NCBI GenBank assembly: GCA_035656335.1
Contig: DASRSS010000032.1
Coordinates: 1 to 14,804, forward strand
Origin: DASRSS01 sp035656335
GTDB taxonomy: Bacteria > Actinomycetota > Actinomycetes > Mycobacteriales > Jatrophihabitantaceae
Reading direction: 5' to 3'
DNA length: 14,804 nt
Positions within the stretch are counted from its first letter, which is position 1; the number at the start of each line of letters is the position of its first letter. Position numbers and translations under genes: made by a program. Shown here one piece after another: positions 6,114 to 14,804 of the stretch. The notes beneath the pieces are model-generated. The model made no database searches and had not been told where the DNA came from. It worked only from the letters and a program-made list of their open reading frames with translations.

Positions 6114-6683
6114 TCACCCGCCGGTGTTCTCCGCGCCGCCGAGCAGGTACTCGGTGCGCCAGTGCCAGCGGCTGTCCGTGTCGCGCGAGAACAACACGAA
6201 GTGGTTCACCGGGAAGCGCGCGACGAAGTCGGACAGCCCGTTGAACGCGCGGTCGAGGCCGGCGTCGTCGATGTCCTGCGCGACGGTGACGTGGGGGTGG
6301 TACGGGAAGTCCAGCTTGCGTTGCAACGGGCCGGTGCGCACCGCCCGTTCGAGCAGCTCGCAGTTCGACAACCCTTGCGCCACCTGCACGAACACGACCG
6401 GAGACACCGGACGGAACGTGCCGGTGCCGGACAGGTGCATGACGAACGGGCTGCTCGCGCGCGCGGCCGCGGCCAGGTGCTCTTCGATCTCGGCCATCCG
6501 CTCGACCGGCACCGGAGTGGGCGGCAGCAGCGTGACGTGCGGCCAGATCAGGTCGGCCGACGGGTCGCCGATGTCGCGGCGCCAGTTCGTCAGCACGGTG
6601 GCGTGCGGCTGCGGTATCGCGATCGCGACACCGAGGGTGATCATCTCGGCGTCGCCGCTCCCGCTCGCTGCGCCAGCGGTCAC
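6114..6683 (-). CDS. 2H phosphoesterase, 2'-5' RNA ligase family
   Basis: 189 residues from the GTG at 6683, whose GTGA overlaps the trpS stop; AAAGG stands 7 nt upstream. An internal ATG at 6644 would give 176 residues. The two H-x-T motifs of the 2H superfamily are intact: WPHVTLLPP (His49, Thr51) and YHPHVTVAQD (His131, Thr133), in the usual symmetric spacing of about 80 residues. The family includes ThpR (2'-5' RNA ligase / 2',3'-cyclic phosphodiesterase) and related cyclic-phosphate hydrolases acting on RNA ends. The reaction here is not determined, but an enzyme on nucleotide 2',3'- or 1'',2''-cyclic phosphates is expected. Its position after trpS with a 4-nt overlap shows co-translation and suggests a tRNA or RNA-processing context, which is inference from neighbourhood only. 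Confidence 0.9.
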   Translation of the reverse strand: MTAGAASGSGDAEMITLGVAIAIPQPHATVLTNWRRDIGDPSADLIWPHVTLLPPTPVPVERMAEIEEHLAAAARASSPFVMHLSGTGTFRPVSPVVFVQVAQGLSNCELLERAVRTGPLQRKLDFPYHPHVTVAQDIDDAGLDRAFNGLSDFVARFPVNHFVLFSRDTDSRWHWRTEYLLGGAENTGG

Positions 6684-7705
6684 CCGTCCGCCTTTCCCGG
6701 CACGAGGAAGCCCATCCGGTCGTAGACGTCGGCGACGGTTCGCGCCGCGACCTCGTGCGCATGCGCCGCGCCCGCGGCCAGGATCCGGTCCAGCTCGGCC
6801 GGATCGTCCAACAGCTCGCGGGTGCGCTTCGCGATCGGTTCGGTGAACGCGACCACGGCGTCCGCGACGGCCACCTTCAGCGCGCCGTAGCCCTGCCCGG
6901 CGAAGTCGGCCGCGGCCGCCTCCGGGCTGCGGTCCGTGACGGCCGCCAGGACCGTCAGCAGGTTGGACACGCCGGGCTTGGCGGCCGGGTCGTAGCGGAT
7001 CTCGGTCTCGGTGTCGGTGACCGCGCGCTTGAACTTCTTCACGATCGCGGACGGGTCGTCCAGCAGGTTGATCGTGCCCGCGTCGCCGAGCGACTTGCTC
7101 ATCTTCGCCGTCGGTTCCTGCAGGTCGTAGATCTTCGCCGTCTGCTTCGGGATGAAGGGCTCGGGCACGGTGAACGTCTCGCCGTAGCGGGAGTTGAACC
7201 GCTGCGCGAGATCGCGGGTGAGCTCCAGGTGCTGGCGCTGGTCCTCGCCGACCGGGACGGCGTCGGCGTGGTACAGCAGGATGTCCGCGGCCATCAGCAC
7301 CGGGTACGTGAACAGCCCGACCGTGATGCTCTCGGTGGTGCTGCGCGAGGACTTGTCCTTGAACTGGGTCATCCGGCTGGCCTCGCCGAACCCGGTCATG
7401 CACTCCAGCACCCAGGACAGCTGGGTGTGGCCGGGGACGGCGCTCTGCGCGAACAGCGTGCACCGCTGCGGATCGAGGCCGGCTGCGAGCATCTGCGCCG
7501 CCGACGCGCGAATCCGAGCGCGGAACACGTCCGGCGGCGCCGGGTCGACGGTGATCGCGTGCAGGTCGACCACGCAGTAGAACGCGTCGTGGGTCTCCTG
7601 CATCGCCACCCACTGCTTGAGCGCGCCGAGGTAGTTGCCGAGGTGGAACGAGTCGGACGTCGGCTGGATCCCGGACAGGACGCGGGGACGCTGTGCGTTG
7701 CTCAT
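6680..7705 (-). CDS. trpS: Tryptophan--tRNA ligase
   Basis: 341 residues, the normal size for bacterial TrpRS. This class I enzyme charges tRNA-Trp with tryptophan using ATP. The N-terminal ATP motif is SGIQPTSDSFHLGNYLGAL with HLGN at 21-24 (the HIGH equivalent). The tryptophan/adenylate-binding elements VLMAADILLY (136-145) and VGEDQRQH (152-159) are present, and the second ATP motif is AKMSKSLGDAG with KMSKS at 201-205. The frame is open upstream to 7837, but the ATG at 7705 is chosen because it gives the standard N-terminus and overlaps the upstream TGA as ATGA. It lies third in the minus-strand operon; no T-box leader or attenuator precedes it, so it is probably expressed constitutively with its neighbours. 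Confidence 0.97.
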   Translation of the reverse strand: MSNAQRPRVLSGIQPTSDSFHLGNYLGALKQWVAMQETHDAFYCVVDLHAITVDPAPPDVFRARIRASAAQMLAAGLDPQRCTLFAQSAVPGHTQLSWVLECMTGFGEASRMTQFKDKSSRSTTESITVGLFTYPVLMAADILLYHADAVPVGEDQRQHLELTRDLAQRFNSRYGETFTVPEPFIPKQTAKIYDLQEPTAKMSKSLGDAGTINLLDDPSAIVKKFKRAVTDTETEIRYDPAAKPGVSNLLTVLAAVTDRSPEAAAADFAGQGYGALKVAVADAVVAFTEPIAKRTRELLDDPAELDRILAAGAAHAHEVAARTVADVYDRMGFLVPGKADG

Positions 7706-9042
7706 GATGCGCCCGATTCTCGCATCTGCGACGGCACGGAATTCGGCGGCGTCGCGGGCTCGCGCGGTGGCGTGATCCGGACGCGGGCGGCGCGGCGGCC
7801 CTCGACCTCGACGATCTCCAGCCGGTAGCCACCGCACTCCACCAGATCGCCGGCCCGGGGCAGCCGTCCGAGCTGCGCCATCAGGTAACCGCCGAGCGTC
7901 GCGTACGGCCCCTCCGGCAGCTCCAAGCCGGACGCCTCGGCGACCTCGTCCAGGTTCCGTTTGCCGTCGACCTCGACCGCGCCGCCCGGCAGCTCCGGCG
8001 ACGGTGCGACGGCCTCGTCGTACTCGTCGCGGATCTCGCCGATGACCTCTTCGATCAGGTCCTCGAGCGTGACGATGCCGTCCGTGCCGCCGTACTCGTC
8101 GACCACGATCGCGAGGTGGTGGCCCTCGCGGCGCATCTCCGACAACGCCGCCAGCACCCGCTTCGAGCCCGGCATCGCCTTGACCGGACGCGTCACGTCG
8201 CGCACCGTCCGATCGCGCTCGGTGCGCGAGTCGGTCAGCAACAGGTCGCGGATGTGGACGAAGCCGATCACGTCGTCGTGACCGCGCCCGACGACCGGGT
8301 AGCGCGAGTGCGTGGACTCGGCGGCGGCACGCGCGGCGCGGCTGATCGTGGAACCGGCCTCCAGGAACGTGACGTCGGTACGCGGCACCATCACCTCGTC
8401 GATCGAGCGCTCCCCCGCCGCGAACACCTCGTCGATCAGCCGACGCTCGTCGGATGTCAGCGACTCGTGCGCCGCGACCAGCCCGCGCAGCTCGTCCTCA
8501 CTGATCGGTTCCCGGCCCGCGGTCGGGTCGCCGCCCAGCAGGCGCACCACACCGTCCGTCGATTTCGACAGCAGCCAGATGACCGGACGGAACGCGCCGG
8601 CGATCCGGTTCAGCGGCGGCGCGAACAGCTTCGCACTGGCCTCGGTGCGTTGCAGCGCCAGCCGCTTCGGCGCGAGTTCACCGATCACGAGCGTCACGAA
8701 CGAGATCACCAGCGTGACGCCGACGATGCCCACCACGCTGGACAGCGTCTTGCTCCAGCCCTGGTCGACGAGGAAGTCCTTGACCTGGTCGGAGATCGTG
8801 ACCGCGCCGAACGCGCTGGAAAGCAGCGCGGTGGAGGTGACGCCGATCTGGACGGCGGCGAGGAACCGGTTCGGGTCGGCCGTCAGCCGGGCGACCGCGG
8901 TGCCGCGCCGGCCGGATTCGGCGAGCGAGCGCACCTGGCCCTCGCGCAGCGAGACCAGCGAGATCTCGGCCGCCACGAACAGCCCTTCGATGACGATCAA
9001 CACCAGCACAATGCCGATGTTGATCAGTAGCTGACCGGCCAC
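7702..9042 (-). CDS. DUF21 / CBS-pair / CorC_HlyC membrane protein (hemolysin family, CNNM/CorC-like)
   Basis: 446 residues from the GTG at 9042. The N-terminal DUF21 (CNNM) membrane domain covers about 1-190 with GLFVAAEISLVSLREGQVRSL, LAAVQIGVTSTALLSSAFGA and FVTLVIGELAPKRLALQ. Then come a CBS pair (about 205-325: MVPRTDVTFL, RYPVVGRG, HLAIVVDEYGGTDGIVTLEDL) and a C-terminal CorC_HlyC domain (EVDGKRNLDEVAEASGLELP, YATLGGYLMAQLGRLP). The family (CNNM, CorC, MpfA) is linked to Mg2+/Co2+ efflux and resistance; 'hemolysin' in names is historical. No strong Shine-Dalgarno precedes the start. Instead, TAGACT (complement of 9051-9056) ends 8 nt before the GTG, so an internal, near-leaderless promoter is possible. 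It follows the hydrolase by 11 nt and overlaps trpS by 4 nt. Confidence 0.93.
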   Translation of the reverse strand: MAGQLLINIGIVLVLIVIEGLFVAAEISLVSLREGQVRSLAESGRRGTAVARLTADPNRFLAAVQIGVTSTALLSSAFGAVTISDQVKDFLVDQGWSKTLSSVVGIVGVTLVISFVTLVIGELAPKRLALQRTEASAKLFAPPLNRIAGAFRPVIWLLSKSTDGVVRLLGGDPTAGREPISEDELRGLVAAHESLTSDERRLIDEVFAAGERSIDEVMVPRTDVTFLEAGSTISRAARAAAESTHSRYPVVGRGHDDVIGFVHIRDLLLTDSRTERDRTVRDVTRPVKAMPGSKRVLAALSEMRREGHHLAIVVDEYGGTDGIVTLEDLIEEVIGEIRDEYDEAVAPSPELPGGAVEVDGKRNLDEVAEASGLELPEGPYATLGGYLMAQLGRLPRAGDLVECGGYRLEIVEVEGRRAARVRITPPREPATPPNSVPSQMRESGAS

Positions 9043-9050
9043 GTCTGCAA

Positions 9051-9056
9051 AGTCTA
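9051..9056 (-). promoter_or_regulatory. Possible internal -10 box before the CorC-like gene
   Basis: TAGACT on the minus strand, a good match to the actinobacterial TANNNT -10, ends 8 nt before the GTG at 9042. It includes the TAG stop codon of the hydrolase gene. No clear -35 is seen. If used, it would give the last four operon genes their own near-leaderless start. Confidence 0.3.
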
Positions 9057-9866
9057 CGAACTGCGCCGCAGCAAGGCGGTGTTCGCGATCGGGGCGCTGC
9101 CACGCAGCAGGGTGCGCACGACGCGACCGGGCGCGTCCCACATCGGCACGTGGCCGACGCCGCGCAGCATCACGTGCTCGGCGTCCGGGTACAGCTCGCG
9201 CGCGACCGCGGCCTGCCACGGCGGCAGCACCAGGTCGCGCGCGGCCCACGCGATGGTGACCGGGACGTCCGCGGAGATCGGGTCGGTGAACGGCGTCGCG
9301 GCGTCGAGCAGCAGCTTCAGCGCGGGACGCGCGTAGTCGAAGGCGCGCACGTCGCCGATCGCCTGGTCGCAGCTGATCCGTCCGGGGTGTGCCATCAGGA
9401 TGCCGTAGATCAACTTGCGGCCGGCGCTGGTGCGCGCGAGCCGCTCGGTGCGTGGGCCGAGCCGTTCGGCCATGTGCGTCGCGGACAGGAACAGCCGCCG
9501 GGTGTACGCGAACTCGGCCTCGGTGCGCCAGAACCCGGCCGGTGAGAACGCGGTCACGCTGCGGGCATCGCCGCGGGCACCGGCCTCGAGCGCGACGCGT
9601 CCGCCGAGCGAGTAGCCGGCGACGTGCGGGCGCACCAGGTCCTGCTCGGCCAGGAAGTCGCGGAACAGCGCGCTCATCACCTCGGTGACCGGTCGCCCGC
9701 CCGTCTCCAGCGGCGGCGACTGGCCGTGACCGGGCAGGTCGACCAGGATCACCTCGCGCTGCTCGGCGAGCCGGTCCAGCACCGGATACCAGGCCTGGCG
9801 CCGGTGCGTGACGCCGTGGACGAGCACCAGCGGTTCGCCGCTGCCGTGCCGTTCGCTCGCAAGCAT
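9054..9866 (-). CDS. Alpha/beta-fold hydrolase
   Basis: 270 residues, the usual size of a single-domain alpha/beta hydrolase. Visible elements: the oxyanion loop LVLVHGVTHRRQAW (13-26), the strand and loop VDLPGHGQS (42-50), the nucleophile elbow GYSLGG with Ser86, the acid Asp211 in AARDLVLPP, and the catalytic His239 in GVGHVPMWD. The cap region (about 115-190) is unremarkable. No signal peptide, so cytosolic. It could be an esterase, lipase or C-C hydrolase; the substrate cannot be inferred. It is the first gene of the minus-strand operon leading to the CorC-like gene and trpS. The ATG at 9866 has no good Shine-Dalgarno but is preceded, at 7 nt, by a TANNNT box, so a leaderless transcript is likely. 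Confidence 0.92.
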   Translation of the reverse strand: MLASERHGSGEPLVLVHGVTHRRQAWYPVLDRLAEQREVILVDLPGHGQSPPLETGGRPVTEVMSALFRDFLAEQDLVRPHVAGYSLGGRVALEAGARGDARSVTAFSPAGFWRTEAEFAYTRRLFLSATHMAERLGPRTERLARTSAGRKLIYGILMAHPGRISCDQAIGDVRAFDYARPALKLLLDAATPFTDPISADVPVTIAWAARDLVLPPWQAAVARELYPDAEHVMLRGVGHVPMWDAPGRVVRTLLRGSAPIANTALLRRSS

Positions 9867-9873
9867 GAGCTGG

Positions 9874-9879
9874 ACGCTA
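9874..9879 (-). promoter_or_regulatory. Candidate -10 box for the hydrolase-to-YihY operon
   Basis: TAGCGT on the minus strand, ending 7 nt before the ATG at 9866, fits TANNNT at the position expected for a leaderless start. A TTGAGC is present further up (complement of 9892-9897) but at 12 nt it is too close for a standard -35. Confidence 0.35.
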
Positions 9880-9916
9880 CCGGTAACGGCCGCTCAACCC
9901 CCGCCTATGCGTCACG

Positions 9917-9975
9917 ACTTTGACCCCACAGTGGCTGTGATCAGGGCCGTTTTACGACCATCCTGGGGTCAAAGT
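9917..9975. terminator. Branched palindrome downstream of icd, probable terminator or repeat element
   Basis: A perfect 12-bp inverted repeat, ACTTTGACCCCA (9917-9928) and TGGGGTCAAAGT (9964-9975), encloses 35 nt that hold two further hairpins. The first is CACAG-TGG-CTGTG (9927-9939), which shares its first two bases with the outer arm. The second is GGCCGT-TTT-ACGACC (9945-9959) with one G-T pair. The folded form would be a stem with two branches. It lies 7 nt past the icd stop, between icd and the next minus-strand operon, where a terminator is expected. There is no U tract, which is normal in actinobacteria. It could also be a dispersed palindromic repeat. Confidence 0.65.
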
Positions 9976-9982
9976 TGGTGTG

Positions 9983-12154
<2,172 letters not shown>

Positions 12155-12183
12155 GCCGAGACCTTTCGACGACTCCCTGGCGA

Positions 12184-12203
12184 TATCTCTTGACATCAAG
12201 ATA
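12184..12203. promoter_or_regulatory. Operator-like palindrome in the icd / DUF885 divergent region
   Basis: TCTTGA (12188-12193) and TCAAGA (12196-12201) form an inverted repeat with a 2-nt spacer, flanked by TATC on one side and ATA on the other. On the minus strand the right half reads TATCTTGA, and TATCTT (complement of 12198-12203) fits a TANNNT -10 box that would start icd mRNA near 12191, 37 nt before its ATG. The palindrome would then cover the -10 and start site, the normal place for a repressor. The form suggests a dimeric winged-helix regulator (MarR or GntR style); no regulator is encoded nearby. On the plus strand it contains TTGACA, but no -10 follows at 16-18 nt. Confidence 0.5.
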
Positions 12204-12249
12204 CCTTGCCGCGGCGGCCCTACCGGCACGGGGTCGCCGGCGCCCCGCC

Positions 12250-12255
12250 TAGGGT
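12250..12255 (+). promoter_or_regulatory. Candidate -10 box for a leaderless DUF885 transcript
   Basis: TAGGGT fits TANNNT and ends 7 nt before the ATG at 12263, so the transcript would begin at the start codon. The AGGG within it is also the only Shine-Dalgarno-like string, at 8-9 nt from the ATG, so the two readings cannot be separated by eye. Confidence 0.4.
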
Positions 12256-12262
12256 TCCCTGC

Positions 12263-13948
12263 ATGACCGAATCGCGCACCACCACCGCCGTCGACGCCCT
12301 GGCCGAGTCCTACTTGGACGCGTACGTGGCGCTGAACCCGATCGCCGCCACCAGCATGGGCGTGCCGGGTTACGACGACAAGCTGCCGGACCTCTCCCCG
12401 GACGGGCACGCCGAGCGATCCCGGCTGCGCCGCGACACGCTGGCGCGGCTGGACAAGGCGGCGGACGCCGGTGAGGCCGTCGACGCGAACGACCGGATCA
12501 CCGTCGCCGCGCTGCGCGAGGAGCTGGCGATCGCCGAGGCGCTGCGCGAGACCGGAGCCGACGAGGCGGACCTGAACAACATCGCGTCACCGGTGCAGTC
12601 CGTGCGCGAGGCGTTCGACCTGATGGCGACCGACACGGCGGACGACTGGGCCACCATCGCGGCCCGGCTGGCCGCCGTCCCGGACGCGCTGGCCGGCTAC
12701 ACGGTGTCGTTGCGCTCCGCCGCGAGCCGCGGGAACGTCAGCGCCGCGCGGCAGGTGCGCGCCGCGATCACCCAGTCCACGCGCAACGTCGGGGCGGACG
12801 GCTTCTTCGCCGAGTTCGCCGCGTCCGCACCGGCCGACCTGCCCGCGTCCGCCCGCGCCGACCTCGACCGGGCCGCCCAGGCCGCCGGCGAGGCGTACGA
12901 CCGGCTGGCCGGCTTCCTGCGCGACGAGCTGCTTCCGCAGGCGCCCGAGGACGACGCCATCGGCCGCGACGCGTACCCCGCGCACTCGCGCTCGTTCCTC
13001 GGCGCCGTGATCGACATCGACGAGACGTACGAGTGGGGCCAGCAGGAGCTCGCCCGCATCGACGCCGAGATGCGCGCGACGGCCGAGGAGATCCTGCCGG
13101 GCGCGAGCGTCCCCGAGGCGATGGCGCATCTGGACGCCGACCCGGCGCGACTGATCACCAGCCGCGACGGGCTCGTCGAGTGGATGCAGGGCAAGGCCGA
13201 CGCCGCGATCGCCGCGCTGGCGGACACGCACTTCGACATTCCCGAGCCGGTGCGGCGCATCGAATGCAAGATCGCGCCGTCCGGCACCGGGATCATCTAC
13301 TACACCGGGCCTAGCGAGGACTTCTCCCGTCCCGGCCGCATGTGGTGGTCCGTCCCGGACGACGTGAACGAGTTCAACACCTGGCGCGAGCTGACCACCG
13401 TCTACCACGAGGGCGTGCCCGGGCATCACCTGCAGATCGGCCAGACCGTCTACCGCAGCGCGCTGCTGAACCGGTGGCGGCGGCTCGCGTCCTGGGTGAG
13501 CGGCCACGGCGAGGGCTGGGCGCTGTACTCCGAGCGGCTGATGGCCGACATGGGCTTCCTGGACGACCCGGCCGACTACCTCGGCATGCTGGACGGCCAG
13601 GCGATGCGCGCGGCCCGCGTGGTGCTCGACCTGGGCGTGCACTGCCGGCTGGCGGCGCCCGCCGAGGTCGGTGGCGGGCAGTGGACGTATGACAAGGCGT
13701 GGGAGTTCTTCAGCAGCCACTGCGCGATGCCCGAGAGCATCCGGCGCTTCGAGCTGGAGCGGTACCTCGGCTGGCCGGGCCAGGCGCCGTCCTACAAGAT
13801 CGGCGAGCGGCTCTGGCTGCAGCTGCGCGACGACGCGCGCGCGAAGGCCGGCGACGCGTTCGACCTGAAGGCGTTCCACCGCGACGCGCTCAACGTCGGC
13901 TCGCTCGGCCTGGACGTGCTGCGCGGCGCCGTCCTGGGCGAAATCTGA
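12263..13948 (+). CDS. DUF885 family putative zinc metallopeptidase
   Basis: 561 residues, typical for DUF885. The metal-binding signature is HEGVPGHHLQ (His382, Glu383, His388, His389) followed by SGHGEGWALYSERL (Glu417 as likely third ligand), the arrangement seen in this family of gluzincin-like peptidases related to the M3/M32 fold. Other family segments are YYTGPSEDFSRPG, WWSVPDDVNEFNTWRELTTVYHE, and the C-terminal PAEVGGGQWTYDKAWEFF and ERYLGWPGQAPSYKIGE. The N-terminal 270 residues are mostly helical. Many members are exported lipoproteins; this one has no signal peptide, so it is cytosolic, probably an oligo- or dipeptidase. The frame is open from 12206, but the ATG at 12263 gives the normal N-terminus (TESRTTTAVDALAESYLDAY). 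It is divergent from icd with 108 nt between the start codons and ends just before a long inverted repeat. Confidence 0.93.
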   Translation: MTESRTTTAVDALAESYLDAYVALNPIAATSMGVPGYDDKLPDLSPDGHAERSRLRRDTLARLDKAADAGEAVDANDRITVAALREELAIAEALRETGADEADLNNIASPVQSVREAFDLMATDTADDWATIAARLAAVPDALAGYTVSLRSAASRGNVSAARQVRAAITQSTRNVGADGFFAEFAASAPADLPASARADLDRAAQAAGEAYDRLAGFLRDELLPQAPEDDAIGRDAYPAHSRSFLGAVIDIDETYEWGQQELARIDAEMRATAEEILPGASVPEAMAHLDADPARLITSRDGLVEWMQGKADAAIAALADTHFDIPEPVRRIECKIAPSGTGIIYYTGPSEDFSRPGRMWWSVPDDVNEFNTWRELTTVYHEGVPGHHLQIGQTVYRSALLNRWRRLASWVSGHGEGWALYSERLMADMGFLDDPADYLGMLDGQAMRAARVVLDLGVHCRLAAPAEVGGGQWTYDKAWEFFSSHCAMPESIRRFELERYLGWPGQAPSYKIGERLWLQLRDDARAKAGDAFDLKAFHRDALNVGSLGLDVLRGAVLGEI

Positions 13949-13951
13949 GTG

Positions 13952-14002
13952 TTGGCCCCGTAGCAGGGCGACTCGCCGGAGAAATCCCTGCTACGGGGCC
14001 AA
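13952..14002. terminator. Perfect 17-bp inverted repeat between convergent genes, bidirectional terminator
   Basis: TTGGCCCCGTAGCAGGG (13952-13968) and its exact reverse complement (13986-14002) enclose 17 nt, within which GGCGA-C-TCGCC (13967-13977) makes a small inner hairpin. It fills nearly all of the 57-nt gap between the DUF885 stop (13948) and the ligase stop (14006), the right place for a two-way terminator. No U tract follows on either side, as usual in high-GC actinobacteria. The arm begins TTGGCCCC, close to TTTGACCCC in the palindrome after icd, so both may belong to one repeat family. Confidence 0.75.
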
Positions 14003-14005
14003 GTG

Positions 14006-14804
14006 TCAACCGGCGCGCAGTGCCTTGCGGTCCAGCTTGCCGATGCTGGTCAGCGGCAGCGAGTCCAGCAGGTGCACCTCGCGCGGGTACTTGACCGCGG
14101 ACAGGTGCGCGCGGCCGTAGGCGACCAGCGCGGCGGCGTCCACGGTGGCGCCGGGGTGCAGCTGGACGTACGCGATCACCTCCTCGCCGTGCTCCGGGTC
14201 CGGACGGCCGACGACCGCGCAGTTGGCGACGTCCGGGTGCTCGAGGAACACCTCCTCCACGTCACGCGGATAGACGTTGAAGCCGCCGCGGAGAATCACG
14301 TCCTTGAGCCGGTCGACGACGTAGAGGTAGCCGTCCGCGTCCAGCCGCCCGATGTCGCCGGTGTGGAACCAGCCGTCGCGGAGCGCCTCGTCCTCCGGTG
14401 ACCGCCAGTAGCCGGTCATCATGCTGGGCGTGCGCACGCACACCTCGCCGTCGGTGCCCTCGGGGGCGGCGCTGCCGTCGGGCAGCTCGATGCGCAGCTC
14501 GACCCCCGGGGCGGCCGGCCCGACGCTGCCGACGCGGTTCGCACCGGGCGGGGTGCAGGTGGCCAGCGCGCCGGTCTCGGTGCAGCCGTAGCCCTCGGTG
14601 ATCTCGACGTTCGGCACGCGCCGCGCCCACCCCGCGTGCACCTCGCGGGGCAGCGGCGCGCTGCCGCTTCCGAGCCGGCGCAGCGAGGACAGGTCGTGCT
14701 CCTCCAGCGGCTGGTCCAGCAGCAGCCGCAGCATGGTCGGCACCACCGCGCCCGTCTGCACGCGCTCCTGCTCGACCAGCCGCAACCAGCCCGCGGGCTC
14801 GAAC
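14006..14804 (-). CDS. AMP-dependent acyl-CoA ligase (ANL superfamily), C-terminal part, cut by window edge
   Basis: The frame is open to the right edge (FEPAGWLRLVEQERVQTGAV at the edge), so only about 265 C-terminal residues are seen of an expected 500-550. Core ANL motifs are present: VPTMLRLLL, the A5-type EGYGCTETGALATC, GEVCVRTPSMMTGYWRSPE, GWFHTGDIGRLDADGYLYVVDR (A7), RLKDVILRGGFNVYPRDVEE (hinge/A8), and the final LPLTSIGKLDRKALR with the catalytic Lys (A10). These enzymes activate a carboxylic acid to its acyl-adenylate and pass it to CoA. The Pro-Arg-Asp-Val-Glu-Glu after the hinge and the general pattern suggest a fatty acyl- or aryl-CoA ligase; the substrate-binding half is mostly outside the window. 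The N-terminal P-loop-like motif is not visible. Confidence 0.92.
   Translation of the reverse strand, partial: FEPAGWLRLVEQERVQTGAVVPTMLRLLLDQPLEEHDLSSLRRLGSGSAPLPREVHAGWARRVPNVEITEGYGCTETGALATCTPPGANRVGSVGPAAPGVELRIELPDGSAAPEGTDGEVCVRTPSMMTGYWRSPEDEALRDGWFHTGDIGRLDADGYLYVVDRLKDVILRGGFNVYPRDVEEVFLEHPDVANCAVVGRPDPEHGEEVIAYVQLHPGATVDAAALVAYGRAHLSAVKYPREVHLLDSLPLTSIGKLDRKALRAG

Noticed and set aside
7706..7840. T-box or attenuator leader for trpS
   Set aside because: The DNA upstream of trpS is coding sequence of the CorC-like gene and has no T-box sequence or run of Trp codons.
12587..13879. 430-codon minus-strand ORF opposite the DUF885 gene
   Set aside because: Low-complexity antisense translation with no recognisable motif; the plus strand has the zinc-binding signature.

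Overview
The window is high-GC DNA from an actinomycete. Evidence for this: GTG starts are common, most reading frames are shadowed by long antisense ORFs, a DUF222 (13E12-type) protein is present, isocitrate dehydrogenase is the monomeric type, and several genes start 6-8 bases after a TANNNT -10 box (leaderless style). Gene content and order look most like Pseudonocardiales or a relative; that placement is inference, not a match. Most of the window is housekeeping, and I see no CRISPR array, IS element, prophage, tRNA or rRNA.

Left part (1-2836): the tail of a DUF222 protein that stops before the expected HNH nuclease domain, then a lipoprotein with one good and one degenerate FKBP prolyl-isomerase domain, then (minus strand) a PAP2_3-type membrane phosphatase. 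Divergent from the phosphatase is a 43-residue membrane peptide preceded by a sequence resembling a SigB/SigF stress promoter.

Middle-left (2981-4998): a two-gene, translationally coupled module, a membrane-anchored SpoIIE/RsbU-type PP2C phosphatase with an unassigned extracellular domain, and an RsbV/SpoIIAA-type STAS anti-sigma antagonist. The RsbW-like kinase and sigma factor that would complete a partner-switching circuit are not in the window.

Centre (4943-9866, all minus): a tightly packed run, alpha/beta hydrolase > DUF21/CBS/CorC membrane protein > trpS > 2H phosphoesterase (2'-5' RNA ligase family) > YihY/BrkB membrane protein. Spacings are 11 nt, a 4-nt ATGA overlap, a 4-nt GTGA overlap and 31 nt, so this is probably one operon with possible internal promoters. 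The YihY 3' end overlaps the STAS gene 3' end by 56 nt.

Right part (9867-14804): a branched palindrome follows the gene for monomeric NADP-isocitrate dehydrogenase (icd, minus). A divergent intergenic region carries an operator-like palindrome. Then come a DUF885 putative zinc metallopeptidase (plus), a perfect 17-bp inverted repeat between convergent genes, and the C-terminal part of an acyl-CoA/AMP ligase cut by the window edge.

The stretches without genes are all under 300 bases. The most interesting lead is the possible stress-regulon link between the 43-residue ORF and the phosphatase/STAS pair beside it. The two complex palindromes and the icd operator come next.
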